A DNA stretch of 64,000 bases, taken from assembly GCF_027498035.1 (NCBI RefSeq), contig NZ_CP114978.1, positions 3,410,001 to 3,474,000 of the forward strand. The letters run 5' to 3'. The stretch is from Pseudoxanthomonas sp. (GTDB lineage Bacteria > Pseudomonadota > Gammaproteobacteria > Xanthomonadales > Xanthomonadaceae). The notes beneath the pieces were generated by a model. That model worked only from the letters and a program-made list of their open reading frames with translations, made no database searches and had not been told where the DNA came from. Below are positions 1 through 8,575 of the stretch, piece after piece. A program made the position numbers and the translations under genes. Position 1 is the stretch's first letter. Every line of letters starts with the position of its first letter.

Positions 1-67
1 TGATCCGCCGGCCTCCGCCTGCGGGCGTCCGGGCGGTTGGGCTTTGGTCTAATGGTTGATTTTTATC

Positions 68-92
68 ATATCGATACGATACGTATCGATAT
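68..92. promoter_or_regulatory. perfect 11-bp palindrome, probable operator
   Basis: Two arms, ATATCGATACG and CGTATCGATAT, are exact inverted complements separated by ATA. The site lies about 67 bases upstream of the alcohol dehydrogenase start, in otherwise AT-rich leader DNA. Such a symmetric site is typical of a dimeric repressor or activator. The IclR-family gene just downstream of the two-gene operon is the obvious candidate regulator, but that link is inference. Confidence 0.6.
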
Positions 93-159
93 TTGATCTA
101 TTCGCATATCAAACTCTCGCCGTTCCGGCGTCGCGCCGCACGTCTTGATTGGAGGTTTC

Positions 160-1347
160 ATGTCCGCCCAGGTCATCCTGCCCCGCGTCATGCATGTCGG
201 CGCCGACGCCAGCGAAAAGGCTGGTGAGGTGCTCGTCGCGCTGGGCTGTTCGCGCCCGCTGATCGTCACCGACCCGATGATGGTCAAGCTGGGCTACGCC
301 GCCACCGTGCAGGCCGCGCTCACCGCCGCGGGCATCGCCTCGGATGTGTTCGCCGACACGGTGCCTGAGCCGACCGAAAGTTCGATCGTGGCCGGCGTGG
401 AGAAAGTCCGCCAAGGCGACTACGACGCGATCATCGCGCTGGGCGGCGGCAGCCCCATCGACAGCGCCAAGGCCATCGCCATCCTGGGCAGGCACGGTGG
501 CGTGATCCGCGATTACAAGTTCCCGCGCCAGGTCAACGAACCAGGCCTGCCGATCATCGCCATCCCCACCACCGCCGGCACTGGTTCGGAATGCACCAAG
601 TTCACGATCATCACCGACGAGGCCAATGACGAAAAACTGCTGTGCATCGGCCTGGGCTTCATGCCGATCGCCGCGCTGGTGGATTTCAACCTGACCGTGA
701 GCGTGCCGCCGCGCACGACCGCCGACACCGGCATCGACGCGATGACCCATGCGATGGAGGCCTACGTCAGCCGCAAGGCCAGTGCCTACAGCGACAGCCA
801 GGCCATCGCCGCGATGCGGCTGATCGGGCCGAACCTGCGCGCGGTCTACCGTGATGGCGGCGACCGCAAGGCACGCGAGGCGATGATGCTGGGTTCGACG
901 CTGGCCGGGATCGCGTTTTCCAATGCGTCGGTGGCGCTGGTGCATGGCATGAGCCGGCCAATCGGCGCGTTCTTCCACGTACCGCACGGCCTGTCAAATG
1001 CGATGCTGCTGCCCAGCGTGACCGCCTGGTCGATCCCCTCTGCGGTCGAACGTTACGCCGACTGCGCGCGTTTCCTGGGCGCGGCCGATCCCAGGGACGA
1101 CGACGCCACTGCGAACGCCAAGCTCATCGATTTCCTCTATGACATCAACGCCGAGCTGCAGGTGCCGACGCTGGAGGAGTTCGGTGCGATACACGACCGC
1201 TTCTTCGAACTGCTGCCGACCATGGCCGAACAGGCGCTGGCCTCCGGTTCGCCCGGCAATAACCCGCGCGTGCCCAGCGCGGACGAGATCATCGACATCT
1301 ACAAGACCCTCTGGGTCGAACCCCAACAAGAGGCGTTGCGCGCATGA
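160..1347 (+). CDS. iron-containing alcohol dehydrogenase
   Basis: An NAD(P)-dependent group III (iron-type) alcohol dehydrogenase of 395 residues, the usual family length. The nucleotide-binding motif GGGSPIDSAKA is present, and metal-ligand histidines are expected in THAMEAY and in the VHGMSRPIGAFFHVPHG stretch near residue 260. The ATG at 160 is chosen over a TTG at 145 because a strong GGAGG lies six bases before it. The stop overlaps the next start by four bases (ATGA), so the two are co-translated. Pairing with a CoA-acylating semialdehyde dehydrogenase suggests oxidation of a hydroxy acid such as 3-hydroxypropionate or 3-hydroxyisobutyrate to the semialdehyde. The substrate is not shown by the sequence. 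Confidence 0.85.
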   Translation: MSAQVILPRVMHVGADASEKAGEVLVALGCSRPLIVTDPMMVKLGYAATVQAALTAAGIASDVFADTVPEPTESSIVAGVEKVRQGDYDAIIALGGGSPIDSAKAIAILGRHGGVIRDYKFPRQVNEPGLPIIAIPTTAGTGSECTKFTIITDEANDEKLLCIGLGFMPIAALVDFNLTVSVPPRTTADTGIDAMTHAMEAYVSRKASAYSDSQAIAAMRLIGPNLRAVYRDGGDRKAREAMMLGSTLAGIAFSNASVALVHGMSRPIGAFFHVPHGLSNAMLLPSVTAWSIPSAVERYADCARFLGAADPRDDDATANAKLIDFLYDINAELQVPTLEEFGAIHDRFFELLPTMAEQALASGSPGNNPRVPSADEIIDIYKTLWVEPQQEALRA

Positions 1348-2882
1348 ACACGGTTCTGAAAGAACAGGCCCAACCGGCCGCCAATACTTCGATTACTGGC
1401 CACCTGATCAACGGCAGGGAATCGCTGGAGGCCGCGCGCCTGCAGGACGTCTACAACCCGTCCACCGGCGAAGTGGGCAGCCAGGTTGCGCTGGCTTCGA
1501 AAGCCACGGTCGAGGAAGCCATCGCCGCCGCGCAGGCCGCGTTCCCGGCCTGGCGCGACACGCCGCCAGCCAAGCGCGCGCGGATCATGTTCAAGTTCAA
1601 GCAGCTGCTGGAAGACAACGCGCAACAGATCTGCGAGCTGATCGGCCGCGAGCACGGCAAGATTTCCCACGACGCCGCCGGCGAACTGCAGCGCGGCATC
1701 GAGAACGTGGAGTACGCCTGCGCCGCGCCGGAGCTGCTCAAGGGCGAGCACACGCGCAATGTCGGCCCGGGCATTGATTCGTGGAGCGAGTTCCAGCCGC
1801 TGGGCGTCGTGGCCGGCATCACGCCGTTCAATTTCCCGGTGATGGTGCCGCTGTGGATGTATCCGATGGCGCTGGTGTGCGGTAACACCTTCGTGCTCAA
1901 GCCGTCCGAACGCGATCCCGGCCCGACGCTGTTCATCGCAAAACTGCTGCACGAAGCCGGCCTGCCGCCGGGCGTGCTCAACGTGGTCAACGGCGACAAG
2001 GAAGCGGTGGATGCGCTGCTTACCGACAAGCGGGTGCAGGCGGTGAGCTTCGTCGGTTCCACCCCGATCGCCGAATACATCTATGCCACCGCCACGGCCA
2101 ACGGCAAGCGCTGCCAGGCGCTGGGCGGGGCGAAGAACCACGCCATCGTCATGCCCGACGCGGACCTGGACAACGCGGTCAGCTCGCTGCTGGGCGCCGC
2201 GTTCGGCTCATCCGGCGAGCGCTGCATGGCGCTGTCGGTGGCGGTAGCGGTGGGCGATGACATCGCCGATGCGTTGATCACCAAAATGACCGAGGCGATG
2301 CAGGGCCTGAAGGTCGGCGCCTTCAGCGACGCGAAGAATGACTTCGGCCCGCTGATCACCGCCGCGCATCGCGACAAGGTGGTCGGCTTCGTCGACAGCG
2401 CCGAGGCGCAGGGCGCGACGGTCGTGGTCGACGGCCGTGCGCCCACCGTGGCGGGCTACGAACACGGCTTCTATGTTGGTGGCACCCTGATCGACGGCGT
2501 CACCGCGGATATGGACAGCTACAAGCAGGAGATCTTCGGCCCGGTGCTGCAGGTGGTGCGGGTCAGGACCATGGATGAAGCGATGCAGCTGATCAACGAC
2601 CACGAATACGGTAACGGCACCTGCATCTATACCCGCGATGGTGAGGCTGCGCGCTGGTTCAGCGATCATGTGCAGGTCGGCATGGTCGGCATCAACGTGC
2701 CGCTGCCGGTCCCGGTGGCCTTCCACAGCTTCGGTGGGTGGAAGCGCTCGCTGTTCGGCGACCTGTCGGCTTACGGCCCCGACGGCGTGCGTTTCTATAC
2801 GCGTCGCAAGACCATCACCCAGCGCTGGCCTTCGGCAGGCGTGCGCGAAGGCGCGGTGTTCTCGATGCCGACGATGAACTGA
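1344..2882 (+). CDS. mmsA: CoA-acylating methylmalonate-semialdehyde dehydrogenase
   Basis: An aldehyde dehydrogenase superfamily enzyme of 512 residues. The N-terminal SITGHLINGRE and VYNPSTGEVGSQVALAS segments and the active-site stretch SSGERCMALSVAV (catalytic Cys294) are typical of MmsA rather than ordinary aldehyde dehydrogenases. MmsA converts methylmalonate or malonate semialdehyde to propionyl-CoA or acetyl-CoA in valine, beta-alanine and inositol breakdown. It overlaps the upstream alcohol dehydrogenase and forms a two-gene operon with it. No enoyl-CoA or hydroxyisobutyrate genes adjoin, so a full valine cluster is not present here. Confidence 0.88.
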   Translation: MNTVLKEQAQPAANTSITGHLINGRESLEAARLQDVYNPSTGEVGSQVALASKATVEEAIAAAQAAFPAWRDTPPAKRARIMFKFKQLLEDNAQQICELIGREHGKISHDAAGELQRGIENVEYACAAPELLKGEHTRNVGPGIDSWSEFQPLGVVAGITPFNFPVMVPLWMYPMALVCGNTFVLKPSERDPGPTLFIAKLLHEAGLPPGVLNVVNGDKEAVDALLTDKRVQAVSFVGSTPIAEYIYATATANGKRCQALGGAKNHAIVMPDADLDNAVSSLLGAAFGSSGERCMALSVAVAVGDDIADALITKMTEAMQGLKVGAFSDAKNDFGPLITAAHRDKVVGFVDSAEAQGATVVVDGRAPTVAGYEHGFYVGGTLIDGVTADMDSYKQEIFGPVLQVVRVRTMDEAMQLINDHEYGNGTCIYTRDGEAARWFSDHVQVGMVGINVPLPVPVAFHSFGGWKRSLFGDLSAYGPDGVRFYTRRKTITQRWPSAGVREGAVFSMPTMN

Positions 2883-2969
2883 CCCGCCCTCCCGGGTTGG
2901 TGGTGTGGCGGCGACCGGCGACGGTCGCCGTTTTTCTTGGGCACTTGCCTTGCAGGCAAGGCTTCACCT

Positions 2970-3044
2970 GTAGAGCGGAGCTTGCTCCGCTGCCTTTCGT
3001 CACGGTCCCTGTGAAGGCCCCCAGCGGAGCAAGCTCCGCTCTAC
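2970..3044. repeat. inverted pair of GTAG-type REP palindromes
   Basis: Two convergent copies of one element: GTAG, then AGCGGAGC, TT and GCTCCGCT. The second copy is inverted, so the doublet begins GTAG and ends CTAC. The architecture (GTAG + 8-bp stem + 2-base loop) matches the SMAG repeats known from Stenotrophomonas maltophilia. It sits between the convergent mmsA and IclR genes, where it may also act as a transcript-end hairpin. The same architecture recurs at 51715-51784. Confidence 0.8.
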
Positions 3045-3074
3045 AAAAAAGCGGGCCTGTACGTGTTCGGGGGC

Positions 3075-3869
3075 TCAGGCGATCTCTTCCTCGCCCTCCG
3101 GCGCTTCGATCAACACGGCCAGATCCTGCGCGGCGCGGCGCATCGCCGGCTCGCAGGCGCGCAGCTCATCGATGGATTTGCGCAGCGTCGGCGCATGCAC
3201 GTAGAGGTAGGCGAAGCTGCGGCCCTGCGCGTCCTTGATCGGCACGGACACGGCGACCATGCCGGGAATGAACTCCTCGTCGTCGATCCCCAGTTCGGTG
3301 CTGGCGATCTCCTGCAGGGCAAGTTCCAACGCACCCGGATCGGTCAGGGTGCGGTGAGTCATGCGCTGCAGCGGCAGGCTTTCGATGATGCGCGTGCGCC
3401 GCGGCCTGGGGATGCTGCTCAGGTAGAGCTTGCCGCTGGCCGTGCACCACACGGGCGAATGGGTGCCGCTGGGCAGGTGGATCTGCAGCGGCCAGTGACT
3501 CTGCACGCGGTCGTAATAGACCATGTCCAGGCCGTCGGGGATCGAGATGCCGCAGGTCTCGTCGACTTCGGCCGACAGCCGGCGCAGGATCGCCTGGCGC
3601 AGCGCCTTGTGGCGGCTGGTGTACAGCACGCCGCGCGCGATGGTGACCATGCGTTCGCCGGGCACCACCAGCCCGCGCATGTTGACCTGCACATAGCCTT
3701 CGGCCTGCAGCTGCTGCAGCAGGCGATGGATGCTGGGCTTGGGGATGTCGAGCAGGAAGGCCAGGTCGGCCGGCGAGGGCGGGCGCTGGGCCTCGGACAC
3801 CGCCTCGATGATCTCCAGCACCCGTGCAATCGACGATCCCTTGGTGCGGCCGTTGTCTTCTTTGCTCAT
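3075..3869 (-). CDS. IclR-family transcriptional regulator
   Basis: 264 residues. The N-terminal winged helix-turn-helix (about residues 15-75, with PADLAFLLDIPKPSIHRLLQ) is followed by the IclR effector-binding domain with CGISIPDG, SPVWCTASGKLYLS and the C-terminal SVPIKDAQG. The start at 3869 has AGGA about six bases upstream and matches family length; reading further upstream adds an unsupported N-terminus. The gene converges on the alcohol dehydrogenase/mmsA operon and is likely its regulator, possibly through the palindrome at 68-92. The effector is unknown. Confidence 0.85.
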   Translation of the reverse strand: MSKEDNGRTKGSSIARVLEIIEAVSEAQRPPSPADLAFLLDIPKPSIHRLLQQLQAEGYVQVNMRGLVVPGERMVTIARGVLYTSRHKALRQAILRRLSAEVDETCGISIPDGLDMVYYDRVQSHWPLQIHLPSGTHSPVWCTASGKLYLSSIPRPRRTRIIESLPLQRMTHRTLTDPGALELALQEIASTELGIDDEEFIPGMVAVSVPIKDAQGRSFAYLYVHAPTLRKSIDELRACEPAMRRAAQDLAVLIEAPEGEEEIA

Positions 3870-3962
3870 GGGAGTCCTGCACGGAAACGAAAGCCGGGAT
3901 GGCGCGCGGCGGCGCCCTTCCGAGGCGGTCTGCATTGTTCCACAGCCGCCGGTCGGGGGCCG

Positions 3963-3990
3963 TTGCACGATTGCCGCATTGCGGTAAAGT
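3963..3990 (+). promoter_or_regulatory. candidate sigma-70 promoter of the trp cluster
   Basis: TTGCAC and TAAAGT are separated by 16 bases, just upstream of the Trp-rich leader reading frame and about 120 bases before trpE. The match is moderate and no transcript start is known. Confidence 0.35.
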
Positions 3991-3997
3991 ACCGCCC

Positions 3998-4147
3998 GTG
4001 CCCGCCCTGACGACCAAGCTTTCCTCCCTTTCCGCTCGCCGCGCGTGGCGATGGTGGCCTGTTGCCGTCGTCCGTCCCGCCGCCACCGAGTTCGTGAAGG
4101 AAAGCCGTCTTGATTACCGCCGAGCAGTTCCAGCGCCACGCCGCTGA
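3998..4147 (+). CDS. trpL: putative Trp-rich leader peptide upstream of trpE
   Basis: A 49-codon frame starting at GTG contains three tryptophan codons within four (TGG CGA TGG TGG, 4046-4057), giving ARRAWRWWPVAVV. Trp is rare, so such a cluster just before trpE is the signature of ribosome-stalling attenuation. The frame runs past the trpE start at 4110 in a different phase, so stalling or termination could couple to trpE translation. A GGTGGC / GCCACC stem (4053-4058 with 4082-4087) follows the Trp codons, but I see no poly-U terminator. The GTG start is a guess. Confidence 0.5.
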   Translation: MPALTTKLSSLSARRAWRWWPVAVVRPAATEFVKESRLDYRRAVPAPRR

Positions 4148-5586
4148 AGGTCACACCCCGCATCCCTGTTGTCCGTGAAGTGCTGTCCGACCTGGACACG
4201 CCGCTTTCGGTTTACCTGAAGCTCGCCGACGGCCCGTATACCTATCTGTTCGAATCGGTCGAAGGCGGCGAACGCTTTGGCCGCTACTCGATCATTGGTC
4301 TGCCGGCGCGCCGCATCTACAGCGTGCGCGGCCATACGCTGGAAACGAGCGAGTACGGGCAGGTGCTGGAAACCCGTCACGTGGATGATCCGCTGGCTGA
4401 AGTCGAGCGCCTGCGCGCCAGCTATTCGGTGCCGCGCTTCGATGGCCTGCCGGGCTTCACCGGCGGATTGGTGGGCTGGTTCGGATTCGAGTGCATCGGT
4501 TACATCGAGCCGCGTCTGGCGGCGGGTGACAAACCCGACGAGCTGGGCACGCCCGACATCCTGCTGATGCTCTCCGAAGAGCTGGCGGTGTTCGATAACC
4601 TCAAGGGTCGCCTGTACCTGATCGTGCATGCCGATCCGCGCCAGCCACAGGCTTGGGCGAAGGCCAATCGCCGCCTGGATGAGCTGGCCCACCGCCTGCG
4701 TCAGGGCGGGGCGGGCTATCCGCACAGTCAAGTGTCCGATGCCATCGACGAAAGTGATTTCCGTTCGTCCTTCACCCGCGAGGAGTATCACGCGGTGGTC
4801 CGCAAGGCGCAGGAATACGTGCGTGCCGGCGACATTTTCCAGGTGGTGCCCTCGCAACGCCTGCGTGTGCCGTTCCGCGCGCGCCCCATCGATGTGTATC
4901 GCGCGCTGCGTGCACTCAATCCGTCGCCTTACATGTATTTCGTCGATGTCGGTGGTACGCAGGTGGTGGGTTCGTCGCCGGAAATCCTGGCGCGCCTGCG
5001 CGATGGCGTGGTCACCGTGCGGCCCATCGCCGGCACGCGTCCGCGCGGCGCCACGCCCGAAGAAGATCTGGCGCTGGAAGCCGAACTGCTGGCCGACCCC
5101 AAGGAGCGCGCCGAGCACGTGATGCTCATCGACCTGGGTCGCAACGATGTTGGCAGGGTGGCCGAGCCGGGCACGGTGGAAGTGGGCGAGCAGTTCGTGA
5201 TCGAGCGCTACAGCCACGTCATGCACATCGTCAGCGAGGTCACCGGCAAGCTCAAGGCCGGGCTCAGCTACGCAGACGTGATGCGCGCCACTTTCCCGGC
5301 AGGCACGGTCAGCGGCGCGCCGAAGATCCGCGCGCTGGAAATCATCCGCGAGCTGGAGCCGGTGCGCCGCAACGTGTATTCCGGTGCGGTGGGCTACATC
5401 GGCTGGCACGGCGATGCCGACACGGCCATCGCCATCCGCACCGCCGTGATTCAGGACGGTTATCTGTACGTGCAGGCCGGAGGCGGTGTGGTCTACGACT
5501 CTGACCCGGATGCCGAATGGCAAGAAACGATGAACAAGGGCCGCGCCCTGTTCCGCGCCGTGGCCCAGGCGGCCAAGGGCCTGTGA
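4110..5586 (+). CDS. trpE: anthranilate synthase component I, frameshifted near the N-terminus
   Basis: TrpE turns chorismate plus the ammonia delivered by TrpG into anthranilate. The open frame from GTG 4180 gives 468 residues with the allosteric LFES motif, DIFQVVPSQR, PIAGTRPRG, DLGRNDVGRVA and the C-terminal chorismate-binding core. The family N-terminus is encoded upstream in another phase: TTG 4110 (after AAGGAAA) gives MITAEQFQRHAAEGHT, which joins RIPVVREVLSDLDTP only if one C is removed from the CCCC run at 4156-4159. The join matches the known Pseudomonas TrpE start pattern (AADGYNRIP). Repaired length would be 491 residues. Either the assembly has an extra C or the gene is damaged; a GTG 4180 product would lack about 23 residues. 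Confidence 0.9.
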
Positions 5587-6638
5587 TGGACGGCAATGCG
5601 ATGCAGCTCAAAGCCTCGTTCCGCAACGACTACAGCGAGGGCGCGCACCCGCGCCTGCTGCAGGCCCTGGTCCAGGCCAGTGCCGAGCAGAACGCCGGTT
5701 ATGGCCTGGACCGACACAGTGCGCGCGCCGCTGGGTTGATCGTGGCGCGCTGCGGCCAGCCGCAGGCGCAGGTGCATTTCCTGGTCGGCGGCACCCAGAC
5801 CAACCTGTTGGCGATCTCCGCGTTCCTGCGCCCGCATGAAGCGGTGATCGCGGTCGAAAGCGGGCATGTCGCCACCCACGAAACCGGCGCCATCGAGGCG
5901 ACCGGCCACAAGGTGCTCGTCACCCCGCACGTGGACGGCAAGCTCACCCCGGACGGCGTGCGCACGCTGCTGGCCGCAAACACCAGCGAGCACATGGTCA
6001 AGCCGCGGCTGGTGTATGTGTCCAATACCACCGAGCTGGGCACGATCTACAGCAAGGCCGAATTGCAGGCCTTGCGTGCGTTGTGCGATGCGCACGGCCT
6101 GTTGTTCTTCCTGGACGGTGCGCGCATCGGCAGCGCACTCACCGCGGCCGGCAACGACCTGACCCTGGCCGATATCGCCGCGCTGACCCATGCCTTCTAC
6201 ATCGGCGGCACCAAGAACGGCGCACTGCTGGGCGAGGCGCTGGTGGTGGTCGATCCTGCGTTGCAGGCCGACCTGCGCTATCTGATCAAACAGCGCGGCG
6301 CGATGCTGGCCAAGGGCATGGTCGTCGGCGCGCAGTTCGAGGCATTATTCGAGGACGACCTGTTCTTCGAGCTCGGCGCGCACGCCAACGCCATGGCGCA
6401 ACGGCTGCAGGCTGGACTGAAAGCGGCCGGCACCGCGCTGTTGATCGAATCGCCGAGCAACCAGGTCTTCCCCGTGTTGACGCACGCACAGATCGACGGA
6501 CTGGTGCAGGTCACCGCCTTTGAGCGCTGGGGGCCGTACAGCGAGACGCACGCCGTCATCCGCTTCGTCACCTCTTGGGCCACGCGTCCGGAAGCGGTGG
6601 ATGCGCTGCTGACCGCAATCAAGAATCTCGTCCGCTGA
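5586..6638 (+). CDS. threonine aldolase-like PLP enzyme
   Basis: 350 residues of the beta-eliminating lyase / threonine aldolase fold. FRNDYSEGAHPRLL opens the protein, TNLLAISAFLRP and FFLDGARIGSAL follow, and the PLP lysine is K210 in the GGTKNG motif. The family cleaves L-threonine or L-allo-threonine to glycine and acetaldehyde. The start ATG overlaps the trpE stop (TGATG), and a second ATG five codons later is also possible. It is transcribed with trpE although it has no role in tryptophan synthesis. Confidence 0.82.
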   Translation: MDGNAMQLKASFRNDYSEGAHPRLLQALVQASAEQNAGYGLDRHSARAAGLIVARCGQPQAQVHFLVGGTQTNLLAISAFLRPHEAVIAVESGHVATHETGAIEATGHKVLVTPHVDGKLTPDGVRTLLAANTSEHMVKPRLVYVSNTTELGTIYSKAELQALRALCDAHGLLFFLDGARIGSALTAAGNDLTLADIAALTHAFYIGGTKNGALLGEALVVVDPALQADLRYLIKQRGAMLAKGMVVGAQFEALFEDDLFFELGAHANAMAQRLQAGLKAAGTALLIESPSNQVFPVLTHAQIDGLVQVTAFERWGPYSETHAVIRFVTSWATRPEAVDALLTAIKNLVR

Positions 6639-6705
6639 TCATGCGCGGATTGCCTTCCCATCCCATTCGACCAGCATCGCTGGTCTTTCGACAAGGAGTG
6701 TTGAA

Positions 6706-7458
6706 ATGAAATGTGCCTGGATCTTGTTGGCCTGTCTGTGCCCGAGCCTTGCGTTCGCCCAGATCAGCAGCCTGCCTTCGCAGCCGCACCTGTTGGTCAA
6801 GGGCGAGGCGCATCGCGAGGTAATGCCGGATCGCTTCGGTGTGCTGGTGACGCTGCAGCGCGTCGATCCGTCGCCGGAGCTGGCGCGCTCGCAGGTGCAG
6901 GCAGATGCGGCGACCGTGCTGGCGGCGTTCCGCGGACATCACGCGCTGTCCGACTCGATCGATGCGGCCACGCTGACGATTCAGCCGAAGACGGAATACA
7001 TCGATGGGCGCGCAGTATTCAAGGGCAGCGAGGTGACGCGTCGGTTAGCCGCGACCTTCAAGACGCTGGCGGACACGCGCGCCTTTCTGGCGGGGTTGAA
7101 GACCAGTGCGTCCCTGCAGTTATCCGGCATCACGCCCAGCTACAGCGACGAGGCTGGCCTTCGAAAGACCTTGAAGGGCGAGGCGGCTCGGCAGTCGCGC
7201 GAGGCAGCCGAGGGCTTGGCCAAGGCGTACGGCGCGAAGCTTGCGGGTCTTTACACCATTTCCGATGTCGCGCCAGCTTTCAGTTATGGCATCCAGGCGG
7301 GCACGTGGCCCGATGCGCGGAGTTCCGTGCCGCCTGCGCCACCTGCACCGCCCGCGCCGGCGTCTGACATTGCGGCGCGCGTCGATGGCGAGTCGCTGGA
7401 AGCCGGCAGCATCACCCTTTCCGAAAACGTCTATGCGGTCTTCCTGATCGCGCAATGA
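6706..7458 (+). CDS. SIMPL-domain (DUF541) secreted protein
   Basis: 250 residues with a cleavable signal peptide (MKCAWILLACLCPSLAFAQ). The mature part starts PHLLVKGEAHREVMPDRFGV, with YIDGRAVFKGSEVTRRLAATF and the C-terminal LSENVYAVFLIAQ, the pattern of the SIMPL/DUF541 family of periplasmic or outer-membrane proteins. A proline-alanine linker of PPAPPAP type occurs near residue 210. AAGGAGTG precedes the ATG. Function is unclear; family members have been linked to oxidative stress. It lies between trpE and trpG. Confidence 0.75.
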   Translation: MKCAWILLACLCPSLAFAQISSLPSQPHLLVKGEAHREVMPDRFGVLVTLQRVDPSPELARSQVQADAATVLAAFRGHHALSDSIDAATLTIQPKTEYIDGRAVFKGSEVTRRLAATFKTLADTRAFLAGLKTSASLQLSGITPSYSDEAGLRKTLKGEAARQSREAAEGLAKAYGAKLAGLYTISDVAPAFSYGIQAGTWPDARSSVPPAPPAPPAPASDIAARVDGESLEAGSITLSENVYAVFLIAQ

Positions 7459-7468
7459 GTGCACCGCC

Positions 7469-8047
7469 ATGCTGCTGATGATCGACAACTACGACAGCTT
7501 CACCTACAACCTCGTGCAGTACCTGCAGTCGCTGGGGGCCGAGGTCGAGGTGGTGCGCAATGACACATTGACGGTGGACGAGATCGCGAAGAAGGCGCCG
7601 CAGCGCATCGTGATCTCACCCGGTCCGCGCACGCCGAACGAAGCAGGCGTGTCGCTGGAAGTGATCGAACGCCTGGGTGCGACCACGCCGATCCTGGGCG
7701 TGTGCCTGGGCCACCAGAGCATCGGCCAGGTGTACGGCGGCGATGTGATCCGCGCCGGTCGCATCATGCATGGAAAGGTCTCGCCGATCCGCCATGAAGG
7801 CCGCGGCGTGTTCGCCGGCCTGCCGGATCGCTATGAGGCCACGCGCTATCACTCGCTGGTGGTGGACAAGACTACGCTGCCGTCCACGCTGGAAGTCACG
7901 GCCTGGACCGAGAACGACGATGGCTCGATGGAAGAAATCATGGGCCTGCGGCACCGTGAGTTCCCGGTGGAAGGCGTGCAGTTCCATCCCGAGTCCATCC
8001 TCACCCAGCACGGCCATGCGCTGCTGAAGAATTTCCTGGAGCGTTGA
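7469..8047 (+). CDS. trpG: anthranilate synthase component II (glutamine amidotransferase)
   Basis: A 192-residue class I glutamine amidotransferase that supplies ammonia to TrpE. MLLMIDNYDSFTYNLVQYL and ISPGPRTPNEAG are diagnostic. The catalytic triad is visible as Cys in GVCLGHQ plus His and Glu in VQFHPESI. It may also serve PabB, as in many bacteria. It starts ten bases after the SIMPL gene and runs almost directly into a DUF1543 gene. Confidence 0.92.
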   Translation: MLLMIDNYDSFTYNLVQYLQSLGAEVEVVRNDTLTVDEIAKKAPQRIVISPGPRTPNEAGVSLEVIERLGATTPILGVCLGHQSIGQVYGGDVIRAGRIMHGKVSPIRHEGRGVFAGLPDRYEATRYHSLVVDKTTLPSTLEVTAWTENDDGSMEEIMGLRHREFPVEGVQFHPESILTQHGHALLKNFLER

Positions 8048-8049
8048 GC

Positions 8050-8544
8050 ATGCTGTTCGTCGTCCTGCTCGGCGGCAAGCACGCCGCGGCCAAGATCGAG
8101 GTGCACGACGTGGTGTTCGCCACCGGCACCCGGCTGCAGGACACCTATCCGCAGCTGGAGCGGCAGTGGTTCGGCGCGCGCAAGGGCCTGCACGTCGATG
8201 CATGGATGGCCGTCGATGGCGTGGACGGCTACCGGGTGCGGCTGTCGGAGGCGCAGCCGACGGCGGGCGAGCCGCGACTGTTCTTCATCAACCTGGGCGG
8301 CTATGTCACTGGCGCCTTCGGCGAGGACCATCGCTATCTGCTGGTGGTTGCGCAGGATGCGGCCGAAGCCAAACGCAAAGGCAAGGCCTGGGCCGGTGCG
8401 GGCTGGGACAAGCCCCATACCGACAACCTCTACGACGTCGATGACTGCATTCCAGTCGACAGCGTCGATGGCCGTTTCATCCAGCTGGTGCCCGGCACGC
8501 ATGCCGGCATCGAGACTTTCTGCGATTACCTCGTCCTGCCATGA
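8050..8544 (+). CDS. DUF1543-family protein
   Basis: 164 residues. MLFVVLLGGKHAAAKIEVHDVVF opens a first DUF1543 module, and FFINLGGYVTGAFGEDHRYLLVV opens a second related one, followed by DNLYDVDDCIPVD. The ATG at 8050 follows the trpG stop by two bases; a TTG two codons earlier would overlap it. No catalytic motif is recognised and the function is unknown. Its place between trpG and trpD suggests only co-expression. Confidence 0.7.
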   Translation: MLFVVLLGGKHAAAKIEVHDVVFATGTRLQDTYPQLERQWFGARKGLHVDAWMAVDGVDGYRVRLSEAQPTAGEPRLFFINLGGYVTGAFGEDHRYLLVVAQDAAEAKRKGKAWAGAGWDKPHTDNLYDVDDCIPVDSVDGRFIQLVPGTHAGIETFCDYLVLP

Positions 8545-8575
8545 GCACGACGGGCACCACACAGGCGCATCGTCC

